A DNA stretch of 64,000 bases from contig NZ_AP025305.1 of NCBI RefSeq assembly GCF_036492635.1, positions 1,922,001 to 1,986,000 on the forward strand. Reading direction: 5' to 3'. The notes under the pieces are model-generated. The model was not told the DNA's origin. It searched no databases and saw only the letters and a program-made list of their open reading frames with translations. Each line of letters begins with the position of its first letter. Positions within the stretch are counted from its first letter, which is position 1. This DNA comes from Aureibacter tunicatorum (GTDB taxonomy: Bacteria; Bacteroidota; Bacteroidia; Cytophagales; Cyclobacteriaceae). A program made the position numbers and the translations under genes. Below, piece after piece: positions 17,301-27,001 of the stretch.

Positions 17301-20300
17301 TGTTTTGGCATTTGCATCTACAGTTCCAGCTATTCCATCTATAGTATAAGAGATGATGTCTTTAGCCACGCTGCGCGTATCTTCTTCAATAGTAACATTA
17401 ATCGTATAAACTTTCTGGACATCACCAGTAGCGGTTACTGTTAGAGTATGGCCATTGGTGAAGTCATAAGTGTTTCCAACCATCAAGGAAGTAGTTGATG
17501 AAGGATCGGCCAAAATTATACTCTCTATTTCTAAATTGCTAATATCCGATCCATGAGGCATAATAATATCAATAGTACTTGTTGCTTGATTTACAGATGA
17601 GGATGCTTGATCTGTTAAACTAAATGCTGTAATCTCTGGATTCCCTTCTTCAGTAGCAACAAACACCGTTAAAGTATAATTGACTTTTTTATTACCTGCT
17701 TGGGTTTTTATTATTGCTTGATTGTTCCCATCTAGAGTTATTTGATATTTGCCATCTCCAATATCTGTATGACTTGTGATTTCTGGATTTTTATTTGGTT
17801 TTTTCCAGATTACATTTTCAAATATAACATTAGATAAATCTGAACCAGCAGGTAAAGTAACACCTATTTGATTACCCGCAATTACAGTAGCTACTCCATT
17901 TACATCAGCTGATAATATCTCTGCAGCATCCGGTTGATCATGAGTAACAGTTACTTTATATGTAGTAGTTTCATTACATTCTTTTGACCCAACAACAAAG
18001 TCCACAAAACCTTTTGTAAAATCATGTTTACTTGGCGTTGGTGTAATAGTCGCAACATCTAGATACTGATTAGGAACATTTACAAATATTCTTAAATTAC
18101 TTAGATCAATGTCAGATGAAACAACAGCTGCAACAAATGTATTCTCACTATCTACAGGATAATCAATCCCTTCAACATTTATACTTTCTACTACAATTTT
18201 ACATCTTGGCTCTCTATTAATGATAATTTCATAGTCCTTTGTGATATCATCATCATCCGCGGTAACCGTATAGACTACATTTGAACTTGAAGCATCAACT
18301 TGAATACCTATTGACGATTCTATAGTGTTACCTTCCCATGTTATTTCTGGGATAAACTTGCCTATAAAGTCGCTTGTAACATCTACTGTAATAGTACCAG
18401 CATCTTGATCAATTTTTTCATCTCCAATTTGAAAATCAGGTATATTGAAATCAGTGATGATAGCAGTTTTATCTAGGTCTTCACGAAGAATTTCGAACTC
18501 AATAAGCTCAATAGCTCCTTCATGTGGAACTCCATCAACATAAATAAACTCAGACGTTGCTTCAATTACATATTTCCCTGGCTTTAAACCTGTAATCTTA
18601 AATTCAGGAATTTTTGCATTTCCATTTGCTTGAGGGATCCTAACATTGTATGTATTTCCTGTTGGAACTATTTCACCTTCGCCTTGAAGTATTTTGTATG
18701 AAACAGTATTGTCCTCGACAACTGAAGGAATATTACTTCCATCCCTAGTGTAAGTCAAACTCCAATAATCATATACAGGTGTAGTTTTGCCTGTGAATAC
18801 AATATCATCCAATGAATTATAGGTTGTCTGCATCGCAGGTTCAAAAACAATCTTTCTTTCTTTAACTTCTCCATTAATTACTTCAACACAAGTATCAAAA
18901 TACGTTCTATCTATTTTAAAGTATGGAGCTAGGTCTCTGATCGTTTGCTCTTGCAATTTCCATCTTAAGCATAAATGATTCGAAGTTTGCTTAAAGGTCA
19001 ATATTTCAGTTTCGGGATCAAATTCTGCTGCGGCTAAATTTGCTGCATCCCAATTATCAGGAATTACCTTTATATCAATATCCTTAAACTCATCAGGAAG
19101 TTTATTTGCAATTGCATATTCGATTTTCTTGGATGTGCCTCTTGAATACGTTTTACCATTTTGAGGCCATTTCATCACTATATCTAGGCTACATTTGTCA
19201 ATAGCTACAAGCGTGGATGTTTCCTTCTCTTTAAAACGATCTGTTCCTTCAAAAATATATCTAATGCTAAAACTACCTGGTTTCAATATTGTAACTCTAT
19301 TTCCTTTGATTTCTGCGGTTGGCTCTCCTTGAAATTGAAGTTCATATCTGATAGGTAGATTAGCAGGTACTGTTTCTGCATATACATTGAAAGAATGAGG
19401 GTCGCAATATGTTCTATTTATTCGATCTTCAACAATAATGTCAATTCTCTCCTTATAGTTCAAACATATTTGTGCCTTATTATCGTCTGGGTTTGTATCC
19501 AACAAACTAGAGATAATATTTGCGTTCATGCAAATCTCCTCATTCTCAGAGCCTTCTCTCAATCGAACTTTTACGTTTAGTGTTTCATTCGCATTTTTAG
19601 CTAGAACATCAAATCTCCACTGATTTAGTTCAGTATCATAATCTCCAGAACTTGCTGTTGGCGCTTCTACTAATTCAAGTCCTTGGTCAAGAATAAAGTT
19701 GACTCTCACATTATGCGCATCATGATCGCCACTAACATGCGTTAATTTCAATGTAACATTGAACTCTTCACCTATTGCAGGCTTAGCGTTGTCTGTTTCC
19801 ATCTCGATTCTTAAGTCGCCTTTATAAGCTTCTGCTCCATATACTTTAACCTGACTTGATTTCCATCCAGCAGCGTATAGTCTGCCGGCAGCATCAAATG
19901 AGGGCTCAAATGGATCGAGTATTATTCTCTTTTGATAAGAAAGACCATTCTTCCCATAAGTGCTACAACTAGATAAACCATCCTTGCTTAAATCTTCATA
20001 TTTCTTATTGGTATAAAAATCAGGCTGACCTAATACTACATCAAAAGGAGCGTAGTTTGTTGTAGGCAAATCATTGTAGATAACTATTCTATTATTTCCA
20101 TATTCAGAAATCGCAAGTCTGTTTTCAGAATCTATTGCGACTCCATATGGCCAAGAAAATTCCCTATTGCTAATACCCCAGCTTCTGTCAAAGAAACTCT
20201 TTTGGCCAAGCACGATATCAGCTTTTGCTCCATTGGACGTAGGCACTCTGTTATAAATCAAAACTCTTGTATTGCCAGGGTCAGCTATGACCATTTTTCC

Positions 20301-23300
20301 GTCTCTGGTGATAGCGACTGAAGAAGGCGTCCATAAAGTTGTGGCTGTAGTCCCTGATTGATCTGAATACATATTAGGTTGGCCAACAACAATATCAGCA
20401 TCCATGAAATGGTCTTCAGGTACATCATTCCAAATAAGCACACGGTTGTTTCCTGCATCACATACAATGAACTTTCCATCTTCAGTAAATGCCATGCCGT
20501 GTGGGTCGTTAAAGACTGCTGGGCCTGTTGGATATTTATCTATTTCATAATCTTGTGCCAATCCAAATGACGAACGGCCAAGTACGATATCCGCATCCTC
20601 AACGGTAATATATGGATCCTCTCCATTTGCTTTGCGTTGATCAGCTTTTTCCATAGCCTTATAGATGTTTTTGTAGATAAGAACTCTATTTCCACCTCTA
20701 TCAGCTACAGCAAGCATATTTCCATCTCTAGAGAAGGCGATATTGCCAGGTCCATTGGTGTATGTCCCAAAATCCTGAACAGACGGTATTCTGTCTTCAT
20801 TCCATTTCTTTTGACCTAGTATATAATCAGCATCGCCTAATGCAGGATTATTATTATCAACCCCAGGACCTCTTTTCCAAATCATCACTCTGTTCGCATT
20901 CTGAGCAGCAACAGCTACTAACCCACCAGTACTTACCTTTACTGAAGTCGGAATAGGTGTTTTGCTTCTTGAGGGTTCAGGTCCATTAGGATAATTATTT
21001 GCGCCATCTATACAGAAATTATCATCACCAATCACATGCTTCGCTTCCATGAAATTGATGAATTTATTCGGCTGATTTCTATCAAGAATTACAACATATA
21101 AATCATTAAACGGATCAGATGGACCGTAACCTCTTCCTTCAGAGTGCACTGAAATTCTAACCAAGCCAGGGGCTTCAGCAATAAGCTTTCTACCTTCAAG
21201 TCTTGCAAAATCATTACCTTCTATAATTTTAAAATGAAGATCTCCTCCAGTAATCGCATTTTGTCTAAACAATCCTTTAGGTTCTAAAACTCCATCTATA
21301 TTTTCTGTATCTGTACTTGAAATATCTTCAATAATATCATCCACATAAATGTCTCTATGATATCTTGGATAAACTGTCAAATAATTTTCACGTAATAATG
21401 TACACCAATTCCAATTTGTGTCTAATGTTACGGAATTAGTCGCCTTAAAACATCTATTTGGATCATACTGATCAACTGCATTAATACTCTTAATATGGCA
21501 ATAATTGACATGAACTTGATTAGGACCGGTGTTGATAAAATCCACTTTACTCTGACCTAAAAATTTTATTGGTTTTTCGGGTACACCTATTGCTGTAATC
21601 TTTTCAAAAGTTTGCGCACTACCACCTCCTATAGAAACGATAGCACCAGGATGGAATTTCAATTCATTATAAGTATTATTACCATATAATAAAATAGGTC
21701 TAACTTCATCGTAATCGATACTTAAGCGTAAATCACTCGTTTTAAAAGCAACTCTATTATAAGTTCTATCTCCACCATTAAATCTAGAATCATGCTGGTA
21801 TATACTACCTGGTTGAGGCAACTCATAAGTAGAAACAGTAATCGTAGAGTTCTTTTGAGTAAATGTTAATGCCTCTGGGTTGTCCCAATACCCTGGTAAG
21901 TTCCAATATCCCGTTTCAATTTCACCATCATCAAGATTTAATGTTTTCTTATTAGTCGTTTTTGAAACCTGAAATTCTTGGAACATTCTCATGTAATGAT
22001 CACCAAAAGAAAGGATGCCTTTGTTTAGTATACCTATTTGTCCATAAAAATCACCAGCAAGTTTCCATGCACCTGTTTCTGATGGAGCATCAAAGAAAAC
22101 TTTCTCATAGAAAATCTCGTCAGATTCGAATATAAGCTCTGCGGGATCGTCAACAGTATTCTCAGATTTAAGGTATAATTTACCCCATTTACCAAAGACA
22201 TTTTTAGGAATTTTTAAATCTCCATATACAGTAATTGCCAAGTTTTCATCAACCACAGTAAACTCTGGGCGATTCGTTACTTTCATCATATCAATATTCG
22301 CTGCTTCAAAATTCTCAGTAAATATGATTGACTGTTGCGTCTTAGTAAATGAATTTTCATCAAAAATGATATTGTCATGTCTAGAAGGCATTCTTTCATG
22401 CTTAACAGAACCACCGGAAGCAGTTGCCCAATGAGAAAGGTCTCCCCATTCACCGCCATTTTCCACCCAATAATAATCTTTTGGCTCGCCTTTATCCAGC
22501 GTCAACTCAGCCGCATCTGATAATGGAGAATTAATAGGATCTACAATAGCCTGAACTTTGAAATAGTAAGTATTTCCTGGGATAAGGTTGTTTAAAATTT
22601 TCTCCGTTGTATTTGCCGGAGCTTCATCTATTTTTTCATATCTCAGGCCAGTAAAGTCAGTCGCATAAATATCAAATCTTATTTCTCCATCTGTATTATC
22701 TTCCCAAGTTAATCTAGCTTGCTCTACATTCTCAGCAACTTTAAATGCTTGAAGATTAGTAGGCTTGGATGGTACATCAACTTGATTCTCATCCATGAAA
22801 ACTATTCTGTAATCTTCTGCTTCTCCTTCTTTGAATTTAGTTGAAAGTCCACAAGCCTCAACATCATCCAACGTGTATGTCCAATCATTATATGTATAGT
22901 TCAGAGAATATGTCACAACTCTTAAGTAGCGCTTAGAGCCATGCTTAAGATTAGCTGGTACAGTTATCTTTGTTGTATACCTCTTCTTATCTTTTAATAA
23001 AGCAGCTTCAGCTAAAACAGTTTCTCCGTTATCATTAAAATCCCCATCAGCATTCCAATCAATAAAAGCTTTAACTCCTATTTCCGTATCAATATCTTGA
23101 TAATCTTGCTTGATTTTACCGTCTACAAAAATTTCCAATTCAAGCTCATCTGACTTATCTACAACAGCTTCTTGATAAGCATCATAATGATAGGTTCCCT
23201 TCCAAGGAGATGGATTGTTTAACTGTCCAAATGTTACTTGGGATATACCTAATTCATTCCCAAATTGTGATTTAGTCTGACAATATTTGGGTTCTTGATC

Positions 23301-25169
23301 TTCTGTCTCATCATGTTGTAGTTTAAACTCAATACTTCCGTCAGCAAGTTCTTTAATGTCATATATACGCACACCAGTTTCCGGCTTTCCTTCATAGTTT
23401 GAATTTGAATTTGGAATAGTATTTGGTCCAAATTCAGTCTTTCCTAACAAACCTGGCCAAGTATCAGTGTCTTGAGTATCGCCATCTTGAGTGCCATCAG
23501 CTTCTTCTATATCAACTCCATCAAAATCAAACCCTGGTGCTCCATTTGGCGTGTAATTGTATCTATTACTAATATCAGCTAGCCTTTCCTGCAAATGCCA
23601 GATTAACATGCCTTCTGCCGGTATAAAAAGATCATTTTTCTTTTTTACTCTATTTTCAAGAATAAAATAATCCTGACCATACCTTGTGTTTATTTGGTAA
23701 TAATTAGATTTATTATCAGTACTTGGCGGCAATGTATAAGTTCCATCATCATCCTTATATAGTTCTTGAGGAGTAATCCAGCCTAAGGCAGCCTTGGTGT
23801 AAACACTAAAGTCTGTAGGAAAGTACTGACCAGCTACCCATGCACCACCGGCCATAATATCCCAAACACCTAATGTAAACTTCTCCTTATGGTAAATATC
23901 CGGCATGCCCAATAAGTGTCCAAACTCATGAACAATATTGCCGATACCCACCATGGACTGCTTCTTATCCCCATTATCATCCCAATAAAATTGTGATTCA
24001 GATTGAATACAATAATCACTGTAAACCCAAACTTGAGCAGGCCAATTACTAGGATCATTCTTTAACTGAAGGCCACCACCTGGTCTTTTTTCTAAATCAT
24101 AAATTCTAGGATTTCTATACTCCCGTTGGCCATTATTGTTGTAAACATATTTTATCTGCGTGTTGCTATTATTCACTACAACAATGCCTTTTTCAGGGTT
24201 CGAATTGTACTCAATACTATTTCTTCTTGGCCAAACATATTGACCATCGCCCTGCTGGGAGGCGCCAGGCCCTGCGTGCATTATCACAACACCATCAATA
24301 AAACCATCTCCATCACTATCATACTGAGAAGGATTGCCTAAGTTGCCTGGTAAAGATTTGCTAATTGCTTCGTGCACTAAATCAAACGTTGGACCTTCTC
24401 CATTTTGATCACCATATGCTGTATGGCTTTGACTGGCTCTTACCGGACTGTATGTCGCGAGATTAAATTGTAAATTCAGCTGGCCATAAGAAGCATTTCT
24501 ATAATAATCCTTTACAGTCATATATCCATCGCCAGGATTATCATCAGGTATATATGAATTCCCGTTAAATAAAATTTCAAAAGCTCTATAAGGATCTCCA
24601 CCACCAAGTGGATTATTGCCATCACCTTGAGTAATGTCGTAATTCACTCTCATAGTTTGACCATCATGTTGGTTACTTCCAAAGCCATAGTTATTGAAGC
24701 CAACCATAAAAACAGGAACTCTAAGGTTTCCTTTGGAAGGAACAGAAGCGTTCTTCGTTCTTAGAGGGTCTCCAATCTTATCTTGTTCGATCTTAAATTG
24801 CTTTTCCTGAATATCGATTTCTCTTGGATCGGGTGATAAATGTTTGTTTATCCCTATCGGAGGTAGACCATTATCGTATTTTTGGCCTGAAGGAATCAAC
24901 CTGCCATTGGCTTTGGCAGCATATTGCAAATAACCATTGATGTTCAAAAGTGAATATCCTCTACTGTCAATTAGATATAATTGACCATATTCACTTATGG
25001 CTCTAAATAGCCCCTTTTGACCATTTCCATGTCTTATTTCAATGGTATGAGCACAATGTGTTTCTGTGTGATCCTTATGATGATTCTCAGCTTTGACTGA
25101 GAAACAAGAAAGAATCATCATTGCCCAACTGAGCAAGAGTAATTTTTCTCTGGTACTTTTTTTTCTCAT
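14382..25169 (-). CDS. Giant (3595-residue) T9SS-secreted M6-type metalloprotease with GEVED, NHL and tandem Ig-like repeats
   Basis: The first 28 residues form a signal peptide ending SVKA. The M6 (immune inhibitor A-like) protease domain spans about 130-620, with zinc motif HEFGHLLGMPD (His414, Glu415, His418, Asp424) and Met-turn WDIMAGG. Then follow a GEVED domain (about 640-770), an FN3 domain (about 775-865), a WVENGGEWGDLSHW beta-structure region, NHL-type propeller repeats (about 1376-1780; repeated NRVLIY), a DUF11/CARDB-like domain, further Ig-like and DUF5018-like domains, six 92-residue tandem repeats (2599-3150), and a C-terminal sorting domain starting VYPNPSAG (last 75 residues). 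It should be exported by T9SS and attached or released at the cell surface as a protease/adhesin. It is read from its own promoter region, divergent from the efflux operon. No frameshift is seen over 10.8 kb. Confidence 0.92.
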   Translation of the reverse strand: MRKKSTREKLLLLSWAMMILSCFSVKAENHHKDHTETHCAHTIEIRHGNGQKGLFRAISEYGQLYLIDSRGYSLLNINGYLQYAAKANGRLIPSGQKYDNGLPPIGINKHLSPDPREIDIQEKQFKIEQDKIGDPLRTKNASVPSKGNLRVPVFMVGFNNYGFGSNQHDGQTMRVNYDITQGDGNNPLGGGDPYRAFEILFNGNSYIPDDNPGDGYMTVKDYYRNASYGQLNLQFNLATYSPVRASQSHTAYGDQNGEGPTFDLVHEAISKSLPGNLGNPSQYDSDGDGFIDGVVIMHAGPGASQQGDGQYVWPRRNSIEYNSNPEKGIVVVNNSNTQIKYVYNNNGQREYRNPRIYDLEKRPGGGLQLKNDPSNWPAQVWVYSDYCIQSESQFYWDDNGDKKQSMVGIGNIVHEFGHLLGMPDIYHKEKFTLGVWDIMAGGAWVAGQYFPTDFSVYTKAALGWITPQELYKDDDGTYTLPPSTDNKSNYYQINTRYGQDYFILENRVKKKNDLFIPAEGMLIWHLQERLADISNRYNYTPNGAPGFDFDGVDIEEADGTQDGDTQDTDTWPGLLGKTEFGPNTIPNSNSNYEGKPETGVRIYDIKELADGSIEFKLQHDETEDQEPKYCQTKSQFGNELGISQVTFGQLNNPSPWKGTYHYDAYQEAVVDKSDELELEIFVDGKIKQDYQDIDTEIGVKAFIDWNADGDFNDNGETVLAEAALLKDKKRYTTKITVPANLKHGSKRYLRVVTYSLNYTYNDWTYTLDDVEACGLSTKFKEGEAEDYRIVFMDENQVDVPSKPTNLQAFKVAENVEQARLTWEDNTDGEIRFDIYATDFTGLRYEKIDEAPANTTEKILNNLIPGNTYYFKVQAIVDPINSPLSDAAELTLDKGEPKDYYWVENGGEWGDLSHWATASGGSVKHERMPSRHDNIIFDENSFTKTQQSIIFTENFEAANIDMMKVTNRPEFTVVDENLAITVYGDLKIPKNVFGKWGKLYLKSENTVDDPAELIFESDEIFYEKVFFDAPSETGAWKLAGDFYGQIGILNKGILSFGDHYMRMFQEFQVSKTTNKKTLNLDDGEIETGYWNLPGYWDNPEALTFTQKNSTITVSTYELPQPGSIYQHDSRFNGGDRTYNRVAFKTSDLRLSIDYDEVRPILLYGNNTYNELKFHPGAIVSIGGGSAQTFEKITAIGVPEKPIKFLGQSKVDFINTGPNQVHVNYCHIKSINAVDQYDPNRCFKATNSVTLDTNWNWCTLLRENYLTVYPRYHRDIYVDDIIEDISSTDTENIDGVLEPKGLFRQNAITGGDLHFKIIEGNDFARLEGRKLIAEAPGLVRISVHSEGRGYGPSDPFNDLYVVILDRNQPNKFINFMEAKHVIGDDNFCIDGANNYPNGPEPSRSKTPIPTSVKVSTGGLVAVAAQNANRVMIWKRGPGVDNNNPALGDADYILGQKKWNEDRIPSVQDFGTYTNGPGNIAFSRDGNMLAVADRGGNRVLIYKNIYKAMEKADQRKANGEDPYITVEDADIVLGRSSFGLAQDYEIDKYPTGPAVFNDPHGMAFTEDGKFIVCDAGNNRVLIWNDVPEDHFMDADIVVGQPNMYSDQSGTTATTLWTPSSVAITRDGKMVIADPGNTRVLIYNRVPTSNGAKADIVLGQKSFFDRSWGISNREFSWPYGVAIDSENRLAISEYGNNRIVIYNDLPTTNYAPFDVVLGQPDFYTNKKYEDLSKDGLSSCSTYGKNGLSYQKRIILDPFEPSFDAAGRLYAAGWKSSQVKVYGAEAYKGDLRIEMETDNAKPAIGEEFNVTLKLTHVSGDHDAHNVRVNFILDQGLELVEAPTASSGDYDTELNQWRFDVLAKNANETLNVKVRLREGSENEEICMNANIISSLLDTNPDDNKAQICLNYKERIDIIVEDRINRTYCDPHSFNVYAETVPANLPIRYELQFQGEPTAEIKGNRVTILKPGSFSIRYIFEGTDRFKEKETSTLVAIDKCSLDIVMKWPQNGKTYSRGTSKKIEYAIANKLPDEFKDIDIKVIPDNWDAANLAAAEFDPETEILTFKQTSNHLCLRWKLQEQTIRDLAPYFKIDRTYFDTCVEVINGEVKERKIVFEPAMQTTYNSLDDIVFTGKTTPVYDYWSLTYTRDGSNIPSVVEDNTVSYKILQGEGEIVPTGNTYNVRIPQANGNAKIPEFKITGLKPGKYVIEATSEFIYVDGVPHEGAIELIEFEILREDLDKTAIITDFNIPDFQIGDEKIDQDAGTITVDVTSDFIGKFIPEITWEGNTIESSIGIQVDASSSNVVYTVTADDDDITKDYEIIINREPRCKIVVESINVEGIDYPVDSENTFVAAVVSSDIDLSNLRIFVNVPNQYLDVATITPTPSKHDFTKGFVDFVVGSKECNETTTYKVTVTHDQPDAAEILSADVNGVATVIAGNQIGVTLPAGSDLSNVIFENVIWKKPNKNPEITSHTDIGDGKYQITLDGNNQAIIKTQAGNKKVNYTLTVFVATEEGNPEITAFSLTDQASSSVNQATSTIDIIMPHGSDISNLEIESIILADPSSTTSLMVGNTYDFTNGHTLTVTATGDVQKVYTINVTIEEDTRSVAKDIISYTIDGIAGTVDANAKTVTVELPYSSAVDLSAVMPTIIISDLATISPEDQTVVDFSAGSIIYTVTAENESTQEWTVTVTKATDERSVAKDIISYTVDGIAGTVDANAKTVTVELPYSSAVDLSAVTPTITISDLATISPADQTVVDFSTGSVVYTVTAENESSQEWTVTVTKATDERSVAKDIISYTVDGIAGTVDANAKTVTVELPYSSAVDLSAVTPTITISDLATISPADQTVVDFSTGSVVYTVTAENESSQDWTVTVTKAADGRSVAKDIISYTVDGIAGTVDANAKTVTVELPYSSAVDLSAVTPTITISDLATISPADQTVVDFSAGSVIYTVTAENESSQEWTVTVTKATDERSVAKDIISYTVDGIAGTVDANAKTVTVELPYSSAVDLSAVTPTITISDLATISPADQTVVDFSTGSVVYTVTAENESSQEWTVTVTKATDERSVAKNIISYTVDGIAGTVDANAKTVTLELPYSSTVDLSAVTPTITISDLATISPADQTVVDFSTGSVVYTVTAENESSQDWTVTVYKKERITPTLTVSPSPISVIVGQTVDLNIETESTGTIHYEFEDATLAEIEGQNTLKGLKIGNTQMTIQIDETDDYLSTSISVEVNVIEAPKDARILSVEFYNEVSATINEDAKAIQVELYSFVELSNVSIKSILLTSGAELIAPSDINTIDFSNGVVDFIVKNGSTENIYKVKASNRPIIGLEIDEVAMTGQISSTFDGDRTFDVVISDSEFLSSIAVEDIKFKGSSVVFERSHPRIGQLWDYSNDGKLTIYNELGEQATYFINVRYAEDNSGNSDINIGGIEVNDESATVDNSDRTINVTLPEDEAGTVTITSIDLPDGVELVSPTLGTEVKYVPGKGGVDVVLRNQDGESVVYKLLVNGDDLQTGLGEFDEIELKVYPNPSAGRFSIDFGKHLDANIRVIDVAGAELYRSEASDSYIKMNLSHLPAGAYHVIVSDSYGNSETVKIIIVK
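15720..17375 (-). repeat. Six tandem 276-base repeats inside the giant protease gene
   Basis: Unit starts recur every 276 bases (92 codons), each encoding RSVA-K-(D/N)-IISYT at its start and WTVTV at its end. The inner units are almost identical in DNA as well as protein. The first unit (17100-17375) and the last (15720-15995) are more diverged. The unit resembles cadherin-like or DUF5018-type beta-sandwich modules. Near-identity suggests recent duplication or gene conversion. Confidence 0.95.
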
Positions 25170-25802
25170 TGGAATCGGTTTCTGTGTAAATTTTTAAATG
25201 TATAGTTATTGTTTAGTTGATATATTTGAAATTTTTATTGATATGGGTTGATAAATTATTTTTCAATAATATAATCATTAAAAAAGTTAAATTATAATAC
25301 TGTTTTTTCAGATAAAATTCATTTATAGTTATATATTAACTATTAAAAATTAATAATAAATCATTTAAATATTTGATTATAATATGGTAAAATGTGATTA
25401 AATAAATCTATTTCTCTTTAATGTTGATTGATATCTTGAAGTTTTGACTGATTATAATCCTATGTTGGGATAATTCTAATTTAATTGTGGGTGGGGTTGT
25501 GTCGGATTGAATCTTTATATGAAATTTTAACCTAGAGCAAATCAAAATGAATGGCTATAATTAAAGCATATAGCATAGTCAAAATCATTATGCTATTTTT
25601 TTATCCTAGCTAATGATTGAAATTTGATATTTCTTCTGTCAACTAGATGATAGTTTCTGCTAACGGATTCATTTATTCGGCGAATGCGAATTTTTAGGTT
25701 TGTGGCCTTTTATGCTTTATTGGTCGGTAGAAAGCTTGCGATGGTTTAATAAAAGCGAATCAAAACAATGCGCGCTTATTAAAATCGTAATATCTCTAGA
25801 AT
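25170..25802. other. Divergent intergenic region
   Basis: 633 bases between the giant protease gene (leftward) and the efflux operon (rightward). It is AT-rich with no credible ORF. The only specific signal is the -7-like box at 25695-25702 pointing right. No equally clear box was found for the leftward gene. Confidence 0.6.
25695..25702 (+). promoter_or_regulatory. Possible -7 box of the efflux operon
   Basis: TAGGTTTG matches TAnnTTTG exactly. No clear TTG was found at the expected distance upstream, so this is weak. The first gene would have a leader of about 120 bases. Confidence 0.3.
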
Positions 25803-25823
25803 TTGAAAATTTTGAGTCATACG

Positions 25824-26954
25824 ATGATGGTAAGAAAAATAGTGGTAGCCTGTTCAGGAGTTTTGATTATTGCGCTTTCGTTAGTTGTCATGAGATTGTT
25901 GGCAAATCAGAAAAAAAGGCCTGAGAGAAAAACTCAAATGGAGCAAGTGTTTATGTCTCCTTTGCTTGAAGTGAATAACTCATCCATGAAGACAAGCTTG
26001 TCTGCTATGGGTGTGGTTGAGGCTGTGAACAAAGTTGAGATTTATGCCGAGGTCGGTGGAATTATGAAAATGACATCCAAAAACTTTTTAGAGGGTATGT
26101 CTTATCGTGGCGGAGAATTGATGATTAGTATTGACAGTCAAGAGGATGAGATGAATTTGAAGTCGATGAAAAGCGAATTGCTTAACCTCATCGTTGAATT
26201 GTTGCCTGATTTAAAGTTGGATTATATTAACAGTTATGAGCAATGGAGTGAGTATTTGAAAAATTATAATATTGAAGGAAAGACTGAAGAGCTTCCTTCT
26301 CCTTTGTCAGAACAGGAAAAGTACTTTATATCTGCCCGTGGCATACAACAAAAGTACTATGATATCAAATCGTTAGAAGCCAAGCTTTTTAAATATAATA
26401 TTTACGCTCCTTTTGACGGTGAGTTGATTGAGTCGAATATTAAGCCGGGGACTCTGGTTAGAACAGGTCAGAAATTGGGAGAATATATCAATTCAAATCA
26501 ATTTGATTTAGTCGTTTCGTTGAGTTTGGAAGATGCGAAAAGTGTCAAACAAGGTTCGGAAGTGGATGTGGTTTCTAATGCTACAGGAGAAACTTGGTCC
26601 GGTGAAGTGCATAGAGTGAATAAATCGATAGATGAAATGACTCAGACCGTTAAAGCCTTTGTTCGGATAAATGGAAATGACTTGAAAGAGGGGATGTTTC
26701 TCAAAGCTGAAATATATACAGGAAAAACCAATTCGGGAATTGAAATACCAAGGAAGCTGTTGTTGGAAGATAATAGCGTTTTTGTATTGGAAAATGATAT
26801 GGCAACTAAAGTCAAGGTAAATGTCATTCAGCAGAAAGATGATAAGGTGATTGTAAGCGGAATAGAAGATGGAAGCAAGGTGATTCTTAAAGCCCAAGGT
26901 TTGGAAGTTGGCAAGCCTGTGATTGGAGAGAATTCCTCAATATCCCACTCATAA
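25824..26954 (+). CDS. RND efflux periplasmic adaptor (membrane fusion protein)
   Basis: A 376-residue HlyD/AcrA-type adaptor, first gene of an efflux operon. A single N-terminal membrane anchor (VVACSGVLIIALSLVVMRLL) is followed by a barrel-sandwich half starting VNKVEIYAEVGGIM and its return half YNIYAPFDGELIE...PGTLVRTGQKLGEY. Then come a beta-barrel (LVVSLSLEDAKSVKQGSEVDV) and a membrane-proximal domain near EDNSVFVLEND. The central helical hairpin is short. ATG 25824 is chosen because the longer frame needs a TTG start at 25803; ATG 25827 is equally possible. It should bridge the pump at 27002 and the TolC-like channel at 30191. The exported substrate cannot be told from sequence. Confidence 0.88.
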   Translation: MMVRKIVVACSGVLIIALSLVVMRLLANQKKRPERKTQMEQVFMSPLLEVNNSSMKTSLSAMGVVEAVNKVEIYAEVGGIMKMTSKNFLEGMSYRGGELMISIDSQEDEMNLKSMKSELLNLIVELLPDLKLDYINSYEQWSEYLKNYNIEGKTEELPSPLSEQEKYFISARGIQQKYYDIKSLEAKLFKYNIYAPFDGELIESNIKPGTLVRTGQKLGEYINSNQFDLVVSLSLEDAKSVKQGSEVDVVSNATGETWSGEVHRVNKSIDEMTQTVKAFVRINGNDLKEGMFLKAEIYTGKTNSGIEIPRKLLLEDNSVFVLENDMATKVKVNVIQQKDDKVIVSGIEDGSKVILKAQGLEVGKPVIGENSSISHS

Positions 26955-27001
26955 ACGAGTCTTACGGAAAACACTTTGAAAGGTAATAAATCCAGCAAGT
27001 C

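Noticed and set aside
15720-17375. A regular repeat array that could be mistaken for CRISPR or a satellite.
   Set aside because: The 276-base period is exactly 92 codons, the frame is intact and there are no short repeats with unique spacers.
25700-25924. A 74-residue frame upstream of the efflux adaptor.
   Set aside because: It overlaps the adaptor start in another frame and has no recognisable feature.
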